A stretch of 64,000 nt of DNA, taken from Isoptericola jiangsuensis (GTDB lineage: Bacteria; Actinomycetota; Actinomycetes; Actinomycetales; Cellulomonadaceae). Below, one piece after another: positions 9,249 to 17,127 of this stretch. The stretch covers positions 3,162,001-3,226,000 of the forward strand of contig NZ_PDJJ01000001.1 in NCBI RefSeq assembly GCF_002563715.1. Direction: 5' to 3'. How positions within the stretch are numbered: position 1 is the first letter of the stretch; every line of letters begins with the position of its first letter. The notes beneath the pieces are model-generated. The model was not told the origin of the DNA. It was given only the letters and a program-made list of their open reading frames with translations, and ran no database searches. The position numbers and the translations under genes are program-made.

Positions 9249-9445
9249 TGTTGCCCCTTGCCCCCTCTATTTCCAGCACCTATTTACTACACTGCCAGTT
9301 CACGCCGGAGAGGGCTCCGCCCTCGTCGTCCGGCCGGTAGGCCGTTTAGACACTCCCAGAGCCCTCCCCTGGGGCCTCCGGCCCGGACGGGGCGCCCGCC
9401 GCGCCACCCGCTAAAGGAACCCAGGGGGCACCGGGGCAACACTCG
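9249..9445. promoter_or_regulatory. GGGGCAAC repeat motifs upstream of the first rightward gene
   Basis: An inverted near-tandem copy (GGGGCAAGGGGCAAC on the minus strand, 9249-9264) and a direct copy CGGGGCAACACTCG at 9432-9445. The same 14 bases recur at 15295-15308 before another gene of the element. The repetition in two non-coding upstream regions suggests an operator or activator site; the regulator is unknown. Confidence 0.45.
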
Positions 9446-9515
9446 GCCGCGAGCCGCGCACTCCTTCAGCGTCACAACGGGGCACCCGGCCCCGCCCGAT
9501 CGTCTGGAGTCCCTC

Positions 9516-10397
9516 GTGCCCGACTTCCTCCCGCCCGTCCCGCTGCCGATCATCCGTTCGATCCTCGCCCTTCCCGACGAGGTCACCCGCCTCGACGCGG
9601 TCGTCCACGGGATCGCCCAGGGCTTCGACACCTTCCCGCTGACGACGCCTCTGCCTGCCGACGGGCTCCTCGCGGCCTGCCACGACGGGGACCTCGCCGC
9701 GCTGCCCGCGATTGTGAAGAAGGAGTCCCATGCCGACCCGCGGGCGCACCGGGCCGGGCTCCTGCCCCGCCGCCCTCTGGCGGCCGACCTCGCCGCGCGG
9801 GGCGTGACCTACTTCCGGGGCAACTTCCACATGAACGGCGACCACCTCGACCGGTACGACCTCGGCGAGGTCGCGGCCGAAGTCCTGCGGGACTGCGCCG
9901 CGGCGGTCGACCTCACGCCCTGGGGCGCGCTTCACGAGTTCCGCGCCCTCCTCGACGTCTTCGACTACGACGGCGACCCCACCCTCGCGTCCCTCGCCCA
10001 GAGACTGAAGGACGCGGAGCGCACCGCTGCCCGGCGCCCGGGAGCCGTGAGTCCTGCGGAGTCCGCCGACCAGGCCCACGCCCTGCGTCGCACCGCGGAC
10101 GACGTCCAGGCCTCCCGTCGCGTGATGGGCACCCTCGCCGAGATGCTTCACGGCCCTTTGACGGTCTCGACCCCGCCCGACGACGACCCCGCGGGCGAGG
10201 CCGCCCTCGCGTGGCTCGGGTTGCACGATGCCGAGTTGAAGATCGTCCGCCCCGACCTCGGCCGCATGTATGCGGCGGCCGGTTCTCCCGGCGCCCTGGC
10301 CCTGCCCGAGTTGTACGGGGCCGCCGCCGAGCGGTGGGGCCTCCCGACCAAGGTGCAGGGCATTTACGTCTTCCGCCCGGCGCGCGCCTTGAAGTGA
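9516..10397 (+). CDS. Element protein of unknown function
   Basis: 293 residues from GTG 9516 (VPDFLPPVPLPIIRSILALP), which has GGAG six bases upstream. The longer open frame back to 9258 would translate a low-complexity spacer and is rejected. No signal peptide, membrane helix or known motif is seen; the protein is acidic and soluble-looking, with DDD patches near residue 230. It is the first gene of the rightward block and sits before a strong terminator at 10538-10593, so it is probably a single-gene transcript, perhaps an early gene. Confidence 0.7.
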   Translation: MPDFLPPVPLPIIRSILALPDEVTRLDAVVHGIAQGFDTFPLTTPLPADGLLAACHDGDLAALPAIVKKESHADPRAHRAGLLPRRPLAADLAARGVTYFRGNFHMNGDHLDRYDLGEVAAEVLRDCAAAVDLTPWGALHEFRALLDVFDYDGDPTLASLAQRLKDAERTAARRPGAVSPAESADQAHALRRTADDVQASRRVMGTLAEMLHGPLTVSTPPDDDPAGEAALAWLGLHDAELKIVRPDLGRMYAAAGSPGALALPELYGAAAERWGLPTKVQGIYVFRPARALK

Positions 10398-10537
10398 GGG
10401 TCTCAGGAAGCGCCCTGCGCACTGTATCTGTAGGACGAGTTCACACTCGCCCCGCGTGCGGTGCGTCGCCTTCATCGACTCCCGCGCATTGAATCGCCGC
10501 GGCTCCTCCGGTTCGTGATCGGAAGTTGAAGCCCGGT

Positions 10538-10593
10538 AGGCCCCTGGGGCCGTTTCGCTATGAAGGAGCGAAGCGGCTCCGGGGGCTTTTTTT
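10538..10593 (+). terminator. Rho-independent terminator
   Basis: Arms 10538-10559 and 10567-10587 (pairing TTTCGCT with AGCGAAG, then GC-rich with a few G-T pairs) are followed by seven T residues at 10587-10593. It terminates the 9516-10397 transcript. The 10398-10537 spacer shows nothing else I can support. Confidence 0.8.
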
Positions 10594-10685
10594 GTTTGCG
10601 TCGAATCGTCGCCCGTGCCCGGCGCTGGACGATTCCGCCCGCTATTCACGACGCCGGACCCTCCGGCGAGATTGGAGATGCCGCT

Positions 10686-11135
10686 TTGGCATCGCACACC
10701 TTCAACGGCACAGAGAACGTCGGAGACGCCCTGCCGACCCTTCTCCCCGTCCTTCGCGATCTCCGAGACCTGCGGGCCTCGGCCGAGGAGGCCCGCTGGA
10801 CGCCTCCGTCCCGCGCTCGCTCGCGCGAGGACGCCGAGGGCCGCCGCCCTTCCGGTGGCCGCCGCTCGGACCCGACGGCCGCGGCGGCGCTGGACGACCG
10901 ACGTCTCGCCCTGTCGTCGGCCTGCACGAAGGCCGACGCCACGATGCGGGCGGCGACGACGGCGATCCTCGACGCCTACTCGGACCTCGCGAAGGCCTTC
11001 ACGGATTACGCGGAGTGCGACCTCCCCAGCGTCCACATGGCCCGCGCCTCGGCGACCTCGGATCCCGACGCTCGCGCCGCTCACATGCGGGCCTTCGCGG
11101 CCTCGGCGGGCATCCCGATGGGAGTCTTCGCGTGA
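10686..11135 (+). CDS. Element protein of unknown function (TTG start)
   Basis: 149 residues. The TTG at 10686 has GGAG eight bases upstream. The open frame extends back to an ATG at 10560, but that ATG lies inside the terminator loop and is unlikely to be used. The protein is Ala/Arg-rich with a basic low-complexity middle and a helical C-terminal half (ADATMRAATTAILDAYSDLAKAF). The stop overlaps the next start (TGATG), indicating translational coupling. Function not recognised. Confidence 0.6.
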   Translation: MASHTFNGTENVGDALPTLLPVLRDLRDLRASAEEARWTPPSRARSREDAEGRRPSGGRRSDPTAAAALDDRRLALSSACTKADATMRAATTAILDAYSDLAKAFTDYAECDLPSVHMARASATSDPDARAAHMRAFAASAGIPMGVFA

Positions 11136-11380
11136 TGCGCCACCGGTTCGTGTCCTACGTCGCCTATGTCGACGGGGTCCGCCAGGTCCGCACGGTGGCC
11201 CGCGACCAGCGTTCCGCGAGGACCGCGGCCGGGCCGATCGTCCCGCGCGCTCCCCGCGTGGCCCTGTGGGACGTGCCTTCCCAGCGTGAGGGCCGCGCCC
11301 GCGGCCTGGAGCCCGCCGACGTCGTCGCCGAGCACGTCGGCCCCCGCGCCCTTCCGACCTTCTCTTCCTTCACCCGATAG
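11135..11380 (+). CDS. Small element protein
   Basis: 81 residues (MRHRFVSYVAYVDGVRQVR...). The ATG at 11135 overlaps the preceding stop (TGATG). Basic N-terminal half, then a Pro/Ala-rich segment; no known domain. Its coupled position in the cluster supports it as real. Confidence 0.6.
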   Translation: MRHRFVSYVAYVDGVRQVRTVARDQRSARTAAGPIVPRAPRVALWDVPSQREGRARGLEPADVVAEHVGPRALPTFSSFTR

Positions 11381-11391
11381 GACCCCGCCTC

Positions 11392-12066
11392 ATGCCCACG
11401 AAGAAGCTCGCCCCCTCGTCCCTGCACTCCCTCGCCGACCTCCTGCCCACGACGGGCCGGTTCACGGTCGCCGTCCGTCTCGGCCCGGAGTCCCTGCGCG
11501 AGGCCCGCGCAAATGACGGCCCGCGCCGCGCGCACCTGCGCAACGTCCCGCCCGCGTTCGTCTCCGGCGCTCTGGCGGCCGACGGGACCACTAAGGCCCT
11601 CGCGGCCCTGGCCGAGGCCCGTGCCGCCTCCAGTGCCGCGCACGACGCCCTTCGCACGGCCACCTCGGCGCGCGCGGCCCTGCCCGGCGATTCCACGCCG
11701 GGCGAGGTCGAGGAGGCCGAGGTCGCCAAGCGGGATGCAACCCGCGCCCTGGCCGCCGCCCAGCGCGTCACGACCGCCGCCGAGGTGGCCGCCGTGACCG
11801 CGATCTACGACGTGCCCGAGGACCTCGCGGCCCGTCGCCGCGAGGCCTACGCGACCGCCCGCACGGTGGCCGTGCTCCAGGCGCGCGAAGCGCTGGTCTC
11901 GCTCACCGAGTCCCTCTCGATGATCGCGGCCGACGACTACGTGAACCCGGCGTCCGACGCCTCGCGCGTCATCCTCGCCGACCGTCCTGCCGGGTCGGAG
12001 CACCTGCACGCGATCACCGAGTTCGTCGCGGGCTTGAAGACCGAGGACGAGGAGGAGGCCCGATGA
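11392..12066 (+). CDS. Element protein of unknown function, helical
   Basis: 224 residues starting MPTKKLAPSSLHSLADLLP, with a long Ala-rich helical middle (about residues 60-190) that could form a coiled coil or bundle. Ends in an acidic EDEEEAR tail. The stop overlaps the next ATG (ATGA). The position just upstream of packaging genes would suit a structural or packaging accessory role, but nothing in the sequence proves this. Confidence 0.65.
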   Translation: MPTKKLAPSSLHSLADLLPTTGRFTVAVRLGPESLREARANDGPRRAHLRNVPPAFVSGALAADGTTKALAALAEARAASSAAHDALRTATSARAALPGDSTPGEVEEAEVAKRDATRALAAAQRVTTAAEVAAVTAIYDVPEDLAARRREAYATARTVAVLQAREALVSLTESLSMIAADDYVNPASDASRVILADRPAGSEHLHAITEFVAGLKTEDEEEAR

Positions 12067-12224
12067 GCGCGCCCGCCCTCCAGGTGCAGGCCTTCGCGGC
12101 GGCCGTCGTGGCCGCGCGCGAAGCCGAGCACGACCGAGCCGAGCGGGCGGCCCTCGGCGAGTCCCTCACGGCCGAGGACCACGCCGACGTCGCCGCGTCT
12201 GCCCGCCGTCCCCGCTGGTCCTAG
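12063..12224 (+). CDS. Very small element protein (53 aa)
   Basis: 53 residues (MSAPALQVQAFAAAVVAAREAEHDRAERAAL...), one predicted helix followed by an acidic stretch and a basic RRPRWS end. The ATGA overlap with the upstream gene argues that it is translated. Function unknown. Confidence 0.5.
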   Translation: MSAPALQVQAFAAAVVAAREAEHDRAERAALGESLTAEDHADVAASARRPRWS

Positions 12225-12232
12225 TTCGTCCG

Positions 12233-12268
12233 CCGTCGTCGTCGGACCTCGCCGTCCGGCGACGACGG
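12233..12268 (+). terminator. Hairpin between small genes and packaging genes
   Basis: Arms 12233-12247 and 12254-12268 form a 15-bp stem with one mismatch and a 6-base loop. No T-run follows, so it may attenuate rather than terminate transcription. It separates the 53-aa gene from the TerS-like gene. Confidence 0.45.
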
Positions 12269-12380
12269 CCCCCTCGGGGGAGCCCCGGCCCTCGACTTCT
12301 ACCCCCGAGAGGGCATGGCGCCTAGCCCCAAGCGTCCGCATGACGCCCCGCCCCCCAATGACCCGCCCAAGGAGGCGCCC

Positions 12381-12746
12381 GTGAGCACGACACCCGCCCC
12401 CGACGGTTGGGCCTTTCCCGAGGAGTGGAGCGCTGAGGCGCTCGAAATGGCGGCCGAGGTCCTCGCCCAGAGAGCCGACCTCTCCGGCGCCGAGGTCGCC
12501 CTCCTCGAAAATGCCGGCTGGCTCCTGACGCAAGCCTCGATCGCGTTCGACGTCGCCAAGCGGCACGCCTTCGAGTCCACGACGGACCGCGGCGCGATCA
12601 CCCTGCACCCCGGCCTCGCCGAGGCCCGCCAAGCCCGCCTCGCCGCGAACGCCGCCCTCCACAAACTCGTCCCGCACGACTCCGGCGCCGCCGCTGGGAC
12701 GATCGCGGGCGCGTCCCTGGCTCGGCGCCGCTGGAGCCCACGTTGA
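12381..12746 (+). CDS. Terminase small subunit-like protein (P27-type)
   Basis: 121 residues from GTG 12381, which has AAGGAGG six bases upstream; an ATG at 12315 lacks such a site. The order of features is that of actinophage TerS proteins: an N-terminal helical DNA-binding part (GAEVALLENAGWLLTQA), then GAITLHPGLAEARQARLAANAALHKL, and a C-terminal ARRRW. TerS recognises phage DNA and delivers it to the large terminase. No large terminase follows, so this protein may redirect a helper phage's TerL, as in phage satellites (inference). Confidence 0.6.
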   Translation: MSTTPAPDGWAFPEEWSAEALEMAAEVLAQRADLSGAEVALLENAGWLLTQASIAFDVAKRHAFESTTDRGAITLHPGLAEARQARLAANAALHKLVPHDSGAAAGTIAGASLARRRWSPR

Positions 12747-13018
12747 GACGCCTCACGCCGTCGGCGCCCGCCCGCCCGACGGTCGAGGTCCGCGGCCCGG
12801 ACGGCCCCGTCACGGTGCCCGCCCCGCACGGCTGGACGGCCGGGACGGTGTCCCTCGCCGATGCCGCCGCGGCGGCCGACGACATCGTCGCCGCCCTTGG
12901 CTGGCCGCCGTCCTACCGGAGCCGCGTCCTGACCGCCGTGGCCGCCTGGGACGACCCGAGCCCCGGCGTCCCGCGCCTGTCCCGCGAGTCCCTGGCCGCC
13001 CGCCTGGCGACCGACTGA
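12743..13018 (+). CDS. Small element protein (TTG start)
   Basis: 91 residues; TTG at 12743 overlaps the TerS-like stop (TTGA) and has GGAG at 12733. The sequence has a short beta-rich N-terminus (TVEVRGPDGPVTVPAP) and a helical C-terminal half. In phages this position usually holds the large terminase, which is absent. Function unknown. Confidence 0.55.
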   Translation: MRRLTPSAPARPTVEVRGPDGPVTVPAPHGWTAGTVSLADAAAAADDIVAALGWPPSYRSRVLTAVAAWDDPSPGVPRLSRESLAARLATD

Positions 13019-13077
13019 CCACACCCTCCGCGCCGCCCTTCCCGGCGTGGCCTTGACCTTTGAGGAGCCCACAAACG

Positions 13078-14490
13078 ATGACCACGACCACGACGCAAGC
13101 CCGCGACCTGATCGACCGTCTCGACGCCGAGAGGGCGCCAGGCGGACGTCTCGACATTGCCGAGAGGTACGCCTACTCCGGCGACACCGACCTCCCGTAC
13201 ATGCCGCGCCAGGCCCGCCGCGAGTACCGCGAACTCGCCAAGTCCAGCCGGGAACACCGTGTACCTGCCGTTCTCGGCGCCCTGACGGCCCCGCTGCGCG
13301 TCGTCGGATTCCGTTCCACCGGCGCGACGGACAACCTCTCCCCGTGGGACAACTGGCAAGCAAATGGCTTGGACGCCCGCGCGGACGGAGTCCACATGGA
13401 CGCTCTCGCTGCGGGGGTGTCCTACGTTCGCGTCACGCCGTCGAACCAGCCGGGTCGCGCGGCGATCACACCGTGCCGCTTCGACTCGGTCCTCGCCGAC
13501 TACGCCAACCTCAACGGCAAAGACACCGACTGGCCCACGATCGCCCTGCACTACATCGGGACGACCGTGGACACCTTCGGGACGTCCCGCCGCGTGTTCG
13601 ACGTCTGGGACGCCGAGAGCCGGACCCGATTCACCGAGACCGACCGGACCGACAACGTCGGGGGCCTGGTCGCGTCTGAGCCCGTGGAGCACGGCCTCGG
13701 CGTCGTGCCGATGGTGCGCTTCCGTGAGCGCTGGAGCCCGTCGGGGTCGCCCGGCCTCGCCTCGGTGCTGAAGAACCCGGCCGACCGCCTCAACCGCGCC
13801 CTCCTCGCGTGGGAGGTGGCGATTCAGTACGCCTCCTTCCGCCAGCGGTGGGCGACCGGTCTCGTGATCCCGGAAGACGACGAGACCGGCGAGCCCGTGG
13901 AGCCGTTCGAGTCGGCTGTCGATCGCCTCTGGGTCTCGGACTCCCCGGACGCGAAGTTCGGTGACTTCGCCCAGACGGACACGTCGGGCATGAGGGCCGC
14001 GGTCGAAGACGCGCGCACGGCCCTCGCGGTCCTTGCTGGCGTCCAGCCGGGCTTGGTCGAGGGTCTCGACGTGGCCGGGGCCAAGACCGGCGCCGCCGCG
14101 ACGTCGTCGTCGCTCATGGACCGGCGCCTCCGCGCGCTCTCGGCGTCGTTCGGCGAGTCGTGGGAGCAGGTCCTGAGACTCGCTGCCCAGATCACGGGAG
14201 ACACCGAGGCCGCCGCCGACACGTCGGCGCGGGTCGTGTTCGAGGTGATCGAAGCCGAGTCCGTCCAGGCGACCGTGACCGCCCTCGCGACGGCCGTCGG
14301 CTCGCTCGGTCTGCCTCCGGAGGCGACGTGGCCCTCGCTGGTCGCGGTCATCCCCGGCGCCTCCGCGAACGACGTCGAGACGTGGAAGGCGCTGGCCCGT
14401 GACCGTGACGGCCGCGCCGGGCTCGCCGTCGACTACGTCGTCGGCGCCGAGGAGCCCGCGGTCGAGGCCGAGCCCGCGGTCGCCGCGTGA
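13078..14490 (+). CDS. Phage portal protein (SPP1 gp6-like)
   Basis: 470 residues. Typical portal layout: an N-terminal clip region with MPRQARREYRELAKSSREHRVP, a central part with VPMVRFRERWSPSGSPGLASVLKNPADRLNRALLAWEV, and an acidic Ala/Glu-rich C-terminus. The portal forms the dodecameric vertex ring through which DNA enters the capsid and recruits the terminase. GAGGAG lies about 10 bases before the ATG; an upstream TTG extension is not needed. Stop and next start overlap (GTGA). Length is close to the usual 450-500. Confidence 0.85.
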   Translation: MTTTTTQARDLIDRLDAERAPGGRLDIAERYAYSGDTDLPYMPRQARREYRELAKSSREHRVPAVLGALTAPLRVVGFRSTGATDNLSPWDNWQANGLDARADGVHMDALAAGVSYVRVTPSNQPGRAAITPCRFDSVLADYANLNGKDTDWPTIALHYIGTTVDTFGTSRRVFDVWDAESRTRFTETDRTDNVGGLVASEPVEHGLGVVPMVRFRERWSPSGSPGLASVLKNPADRLNRALLAWEVAIQYASFRQRWATGLVIPEDDETGEPVEPFESAVDRLWVSDSPDAKFGDFAQTDTSGMRAAVEDARTALAVLAGVQPGLVEGLDVAGAKTGAAATSSSLMDRRLRALSASFGESWEQVLRLAAQITGDTEAAADTSARVVFEVIEAESVQATVTALATAVGSLGLPPEATWPSLVAVIPGASANDVETWKALARDRDGRAGLAVDYVVGAEEPAVEAEPAVAA

Positions 14491-15269
14491 CGCCCGAGGA
14501 GGGGGCCGCGTGGGAGGCCCTGCGGGTGTCCGTCGCGGCGCGCTCCTCGCGCGTTGGGTCGGCCTTGGAGGGGCTCTGGTCGGGCCGGATGACGCCGGGG
14601 ACGCTGACCGCCTCGGCGACCCGCTCCGCGTTCCTCGGCGACGTGCTCGCGCTGGTCCGTGAGGCCTACGGCGCGAACTCCCTGGAGGCCCTGGAGGCCT
14701 ACCGGATCGCCCGCGCCGCGGCGGGCCTCGGCCCGCTGCCCGCGACCCTCGACCGGCCCGCCTCGGCGAACCCTGACCGCGTCCTGGAGTCGGTCGAGGG
14801 CATCGTGACGGCGCGCCTGGACGCCGAGGACACCCCGACGCTGCGGACGGCCGAGCAGGCCCTCGCGGCCGTCTCGGCGCGCGCCGTGAGCCTCGCGGCC
14901 TACGGCTCCTCAGACCAGATCATTCGGACAGTGGCCCGCGACCGGGACGCCGTCGGCTGGGAGCGGTACGACGACGTCGGCGAAACGTGCTCGCGTTGTC
15001 TTCTACTTCTGGCGAGAGGTCCGGTCTACTCGGCGACGTCGTCGTCCTTCGCCCGGCACCCACACTGCACCTGCGGAGCCCGCGCGGTCTTCACGGACCG
15101 CGGCCCGAGCCCGGAGGCGCGGGAGGCCTATGGCTTCTATGCCGCCGTCCAGCGCGGCGAGTTCCGCTACCCCGAAGGGCACCGCCTGGAGGGCGAGCGC
15201 CTCTCGTTCCGCGCGGCCCTCGCGGCGCAACGGGCGGGCACTCTGGAGTCCTTCCGCGCCTCGGCGTGA
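14487..15269 (+). CDS. MuF-like minor head protein
   Basis: 260 residues from a GTG overlapping the portal stop. The C-terminal half holds the Cys/His pattern of actinophage MuF/VG15 head-morphogenesis proteins: WERYDDVGETCSRC, RGPVYS and FARHPHCTCGARAVF. These proteins bind the portal and are packaged in, or help assemble, the head. The N-terminal half is helical. Portal and MuF adjacent with translational coupling is the normal phage order, but the next expected genes (scaffold, major capsid) are missing. Confidence 0.75.
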   Translation: MTPEEGAAWEALRVSVAARSSRVGSALEGLWSGRMTPGTLTASATRSAFLGDVLALVREAYGANSLEALEAYRIARAAAGLGPLPATLDRPASANPDRVLESVEGIVTARLDAEDTPTLRTAEQALAAVSARAVSLAAYGSSDQIIRTVARDRDAVGWERYDDVGETCSRCLLLLARGPVYSATSSSFARHPHCTCGARAVFTDRGPSPEAREAYGFYAAVQRGEFRYPEGHRLEGERLSFRAALAAQRAGTLESFRASA

Positions 15270-15287
15270 TGCCGAGCGAAAGAAGTT

Positions 15288-15308
15288 GGGGCAACGGGGC
15301 AACACTCG
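15288..15308 (+). promoter_or_regulatory. Tandem GGGGCAAC operator-like repeat
   Basis: GGGGCAAC occurs twice in direct tandem (15288-15303) and runs into ACTCG, giving an exact 14-base match with 9432-9445. It lies 26 bp before the next gene and probably marks a shared regulatory site. Confidence 0.45.
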
Positions 15309-15333
15309 CGACGTCGCCGCGTACTGCCTGAGC

Positions 15334-15657
15334 ATGAACAACAACACCGACCCCGCCGCCCCGACGACCGCCTCCGCCGTTCCGTTCACGGAGCACGGCG
15401 AGGTCCGCGTCGACTCGGCCCGCCTCCTGATCGTGGACCCGGCCTACCTCCCGGCCGACCTCGTGGAGCGCCTCACGACGCCGAACGCCTACGGCGTCTC
15501 ACCCGCCCTCATGCTCTGCACCCCGAGCGTCGACGGCTGGCACGACGTCTGGAGCGACCCGGAGGAGTCCGCCGAGCACGGCATGGCGACGCTCCACATC
15601 ACCGCCCCGAGCGTGAGGCTCGGCGAGGTCTTCCACCTCACGGACATGCACCACTGA
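15334..15657 (+). CDS. Element protein of unknown function
   Basis: 107 residues (MNNNTDPAAPTTASAVPFTEHGEVRVDSARLLIVDPAYLP...). The ARLLIVDPAYLP segment followed by HDVWSDPEE is a recurring pattern in small actinobacterial mobile-element proteins, but I cannot name the family. Last gene of the rightward block, with its own upstream GGGGCAAC motif and the terminator at 15666 directly downstream. No clear Shine-Dalgarno. Confidence 0.65.
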   Translation: MNNNTDPAAPTTASAVPFTEHGEVRVDSARLLIVDPAYLPADLVERLTTPNAYGVSPALMLCTPSVDGWHDVWSDPEESAEHGMATLHITAPSVRLGEVFHLTDMHH

Positions 15658-15665
15658 CGCACGAG

Positions 15666-15699
15666 AAGGCCCCGACCCTCAAGTGAGGGCCGGGGCCTT
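15666..15699. terminator. Bidirectional terminator at the convergence point
   Basis: AAGGCCCCGACCCTC pairs with GAGGGCCGGGGCCTT (one internal mismatch) around a 4-base loop, between the rightward gene ending at 15657 and the leftward operon ending at 15720. Confidence 0.75.
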
Positions 15700-15719
15700 C
15701 GGGCGTTGTGGGTCAGGGA

Positions 15720-16436
15720 TCATGAGCCGAGGAGCCCCTGAATGGCGGCGGTGGCACTCGACGCGACGAGAGGGATACCGTCCCCGGCCGCGACGTTCGC
15801 TGAGAACTGCAAGACCCAGTCGGAGGCCTTCTGTCTCCACGCGCTGCGGTGCGGCTCTGGGACCACCTCTGCCGTGAGGGACGTAGTCCCGATGAACTCG
15901 GCAACGAGTGGTCCGGCCTGATCTGCCCGACCGTTCTCCACCGCCTCACGAATCGCAGCGAGGAGCCCCAGGAGGTGCAAGCGGAGTGAGTCCCTGATTT
16001 CCTCTGCGCCCTTGATGAAGTCCTCTGCGTCTGTGATCGCAGCCTCGACCTTCTCGATCGATTCCGGACCCAACTGGACTGAGCCGCCAGCAACGTCGGT
16101 CGTGATCGCAAGGGACCGAAGTAGCCTGAGGTCGCCAGCCCCGACTACCGCACGCGAGATGGTCGCCACGTTCGACCAACCCTCATCTATCGAGTAGATG
16201 GACTCTGCCCAACGAGTCAGGGCCTCCTCAAAGTCCGCCACGTCGTGACCTCGGGCGCGAAGCCTGACGATGTCCTGTTCGACCAAGGAGAGGAGGTGTG
16301 TAGCGCGCTTCATCTCCTCGTGGAGCGTCGAGTCCTTCCCTGCCGCGACACTGCGCCGATGGTCGATCGCGTCGACACGAGCCGGAATCGTCCACTCGTC
16401 CAACATGACGGCGAGTTCGCGTGCAGGGTTCTTCAT
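15720..16436 (-). CDS. Element protein of unknown function, helical
   Basis: 238 residues, helical throughout (MKNPARELAVMLDEWTIPARVDAIDHRRS...). No signal peptide; a hydrophobic stretch LRLHLLGLLAAIREAV near residue 155 is amphipathic rather than membrane-spanning. Codon use is less GC-extreme than in chromosomal genes. The ATG overlaps the stop of the DUF2637 gene (ATGA), so it is the last gene of the leftward operon. Function unknown; an immunity or superinfection role is possible but unsupported. Confidence 0.7.
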   Translation of the reverse strand: MKNPARELAVMLDEWTIPARVDAIDHRRSVAAGKDSTLHEEMKRATHLLSLVEQDIVRLRARGHDVADFEEALTRWAESIYSIDEGWSNVATISRAVVGAGDLRLLRSLAITTDVAGGSVQLGPESIEKVEAAITDAEDFIKGAEEIRDSLRLHLLGLLAAIREAVENGRADQAGPLVAEFIGTTSLTAEVVPEPHRSAWRQKASDWVLQFSANVAAGDGIPLVASSATAAIQGLLGS

Positions 16437-17116
16437 GACGCGAAAGTACCGGAAAGTGTCGTCAGAAGGGCGCCTGAGTCTTCTTCGACCGGCGTGTCAC
16501 GCAACCGTCGCGCGACGGTGGAGGCATGGCATCCAAAGGCCGCCCCAACCTCGCGCAACGTGGCGCCCGCGGACCTCATGGCCTGCATCGCGGCGAGTGT
16601 GTCCTCGACCTCGATGGGCTCCTCCTCGGCGTCGTCTGCAACGTCGTCGGCGACGAATGCAACGTCCGGCGCAACGGGCTCCTCCTCGGCTGCAACGTCC
16701 ACATCCTCGGCCGTACCCGGCGCAAGGAGCGCCGCGAGGGTGTGCGTCGCCACGAGGACCACGACGGGCGCGAGTCCGACGACGAGCACGCCGACCGCCA
16801 CGCGCGCTGCCTCGGGAACGTGCGCGCCGAGGCCGTGCGCTGTATTGGCTGCCACGCTGACGACGGCGAGGACGCCGAGCGCGCACCATTCGACGCCCGC
16901 GCCGCGCCCCTGCCCTCGGCGCACGAGTGCGGCGAGGCTGAAGGCGAGCGCGCCGCCGTCCGTGAGGACGGGGACGCACCATGCGAGGCGGCCATCCACG
17001 CCCGCCCAACCGGCGACCGCAACGAGCGCGGACGCCGAGAGGGCGAAGGACGCGACGGCGACGACGCCGACGAGCGCGGCGACCGTCCAGACGACGGCGG
17101 GGGCGGGTCGGTTCAC
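16433..17116 (-). CDS. DUF2637 membrane protein with C-terminal HTH
   Basis: 227 residues from GTG 17116 (GAGGAG eight bases upstream). The N-terminal ~115 residues have four hydrophobic segments including VVWTVAALVGVVAVASFAL and VLTDGGALAFSLAALV, typical of DUF2637, a family common on actinobacterial integrative elements and plasmids. An acidic linker (residues ~140-180) leads to a helix-turn-helix: TLREVGAAFGCHASTVARRLRD. A membrane-tethered regulator or a spread/maintenance function is plausible. The longer frame up to 17380 is antisense-like extension and is rejected. Confidence 0.8.
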   Translation of the reverse strand: MNRPAPAVVWTVAALVGVVAVASFALSASALVAVAGWAGVDGRLAWCVPVLTDGGALAFSLAALVRRGQGRGAGVEWCALGVLAVVSVAANTAHGLGAHVPEAARVAVGVLVVGLAPVVVLVATHTLAALLAPGTAEDVDVAAEEEPVAPDVAFVADDVADDAEEEPIEVEDTLAAMQAMRSAGATLREVGAAFGCHASTVARRLRDTPVEEDSGALLTTLSGTFAS

Positions 17117-17127
17117 GATGGGGCTCC

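Noticed and set aside
9258-9515. 86-codon N-terminal extension of the gene ending at 10397
   Set aside because: It translates low-complexity Arg/Pro sequence over regulatory repeats; GTG 9516 has GGAG at correct spacing.
10398-10537. Possible tRNA-like or small RNA in the spacer before the 10538 terminator
   Set aside because: No cloverleaf or conserved T-arm could be drawn; only the terminator itself is supported.
10560-10685. N-terminal extension of the gene ending at 11135
   Set aside because: The ATG at 10560 lies in the loop of a strong T-tailed terminator; the TTG at 10686 has a ribosome site.
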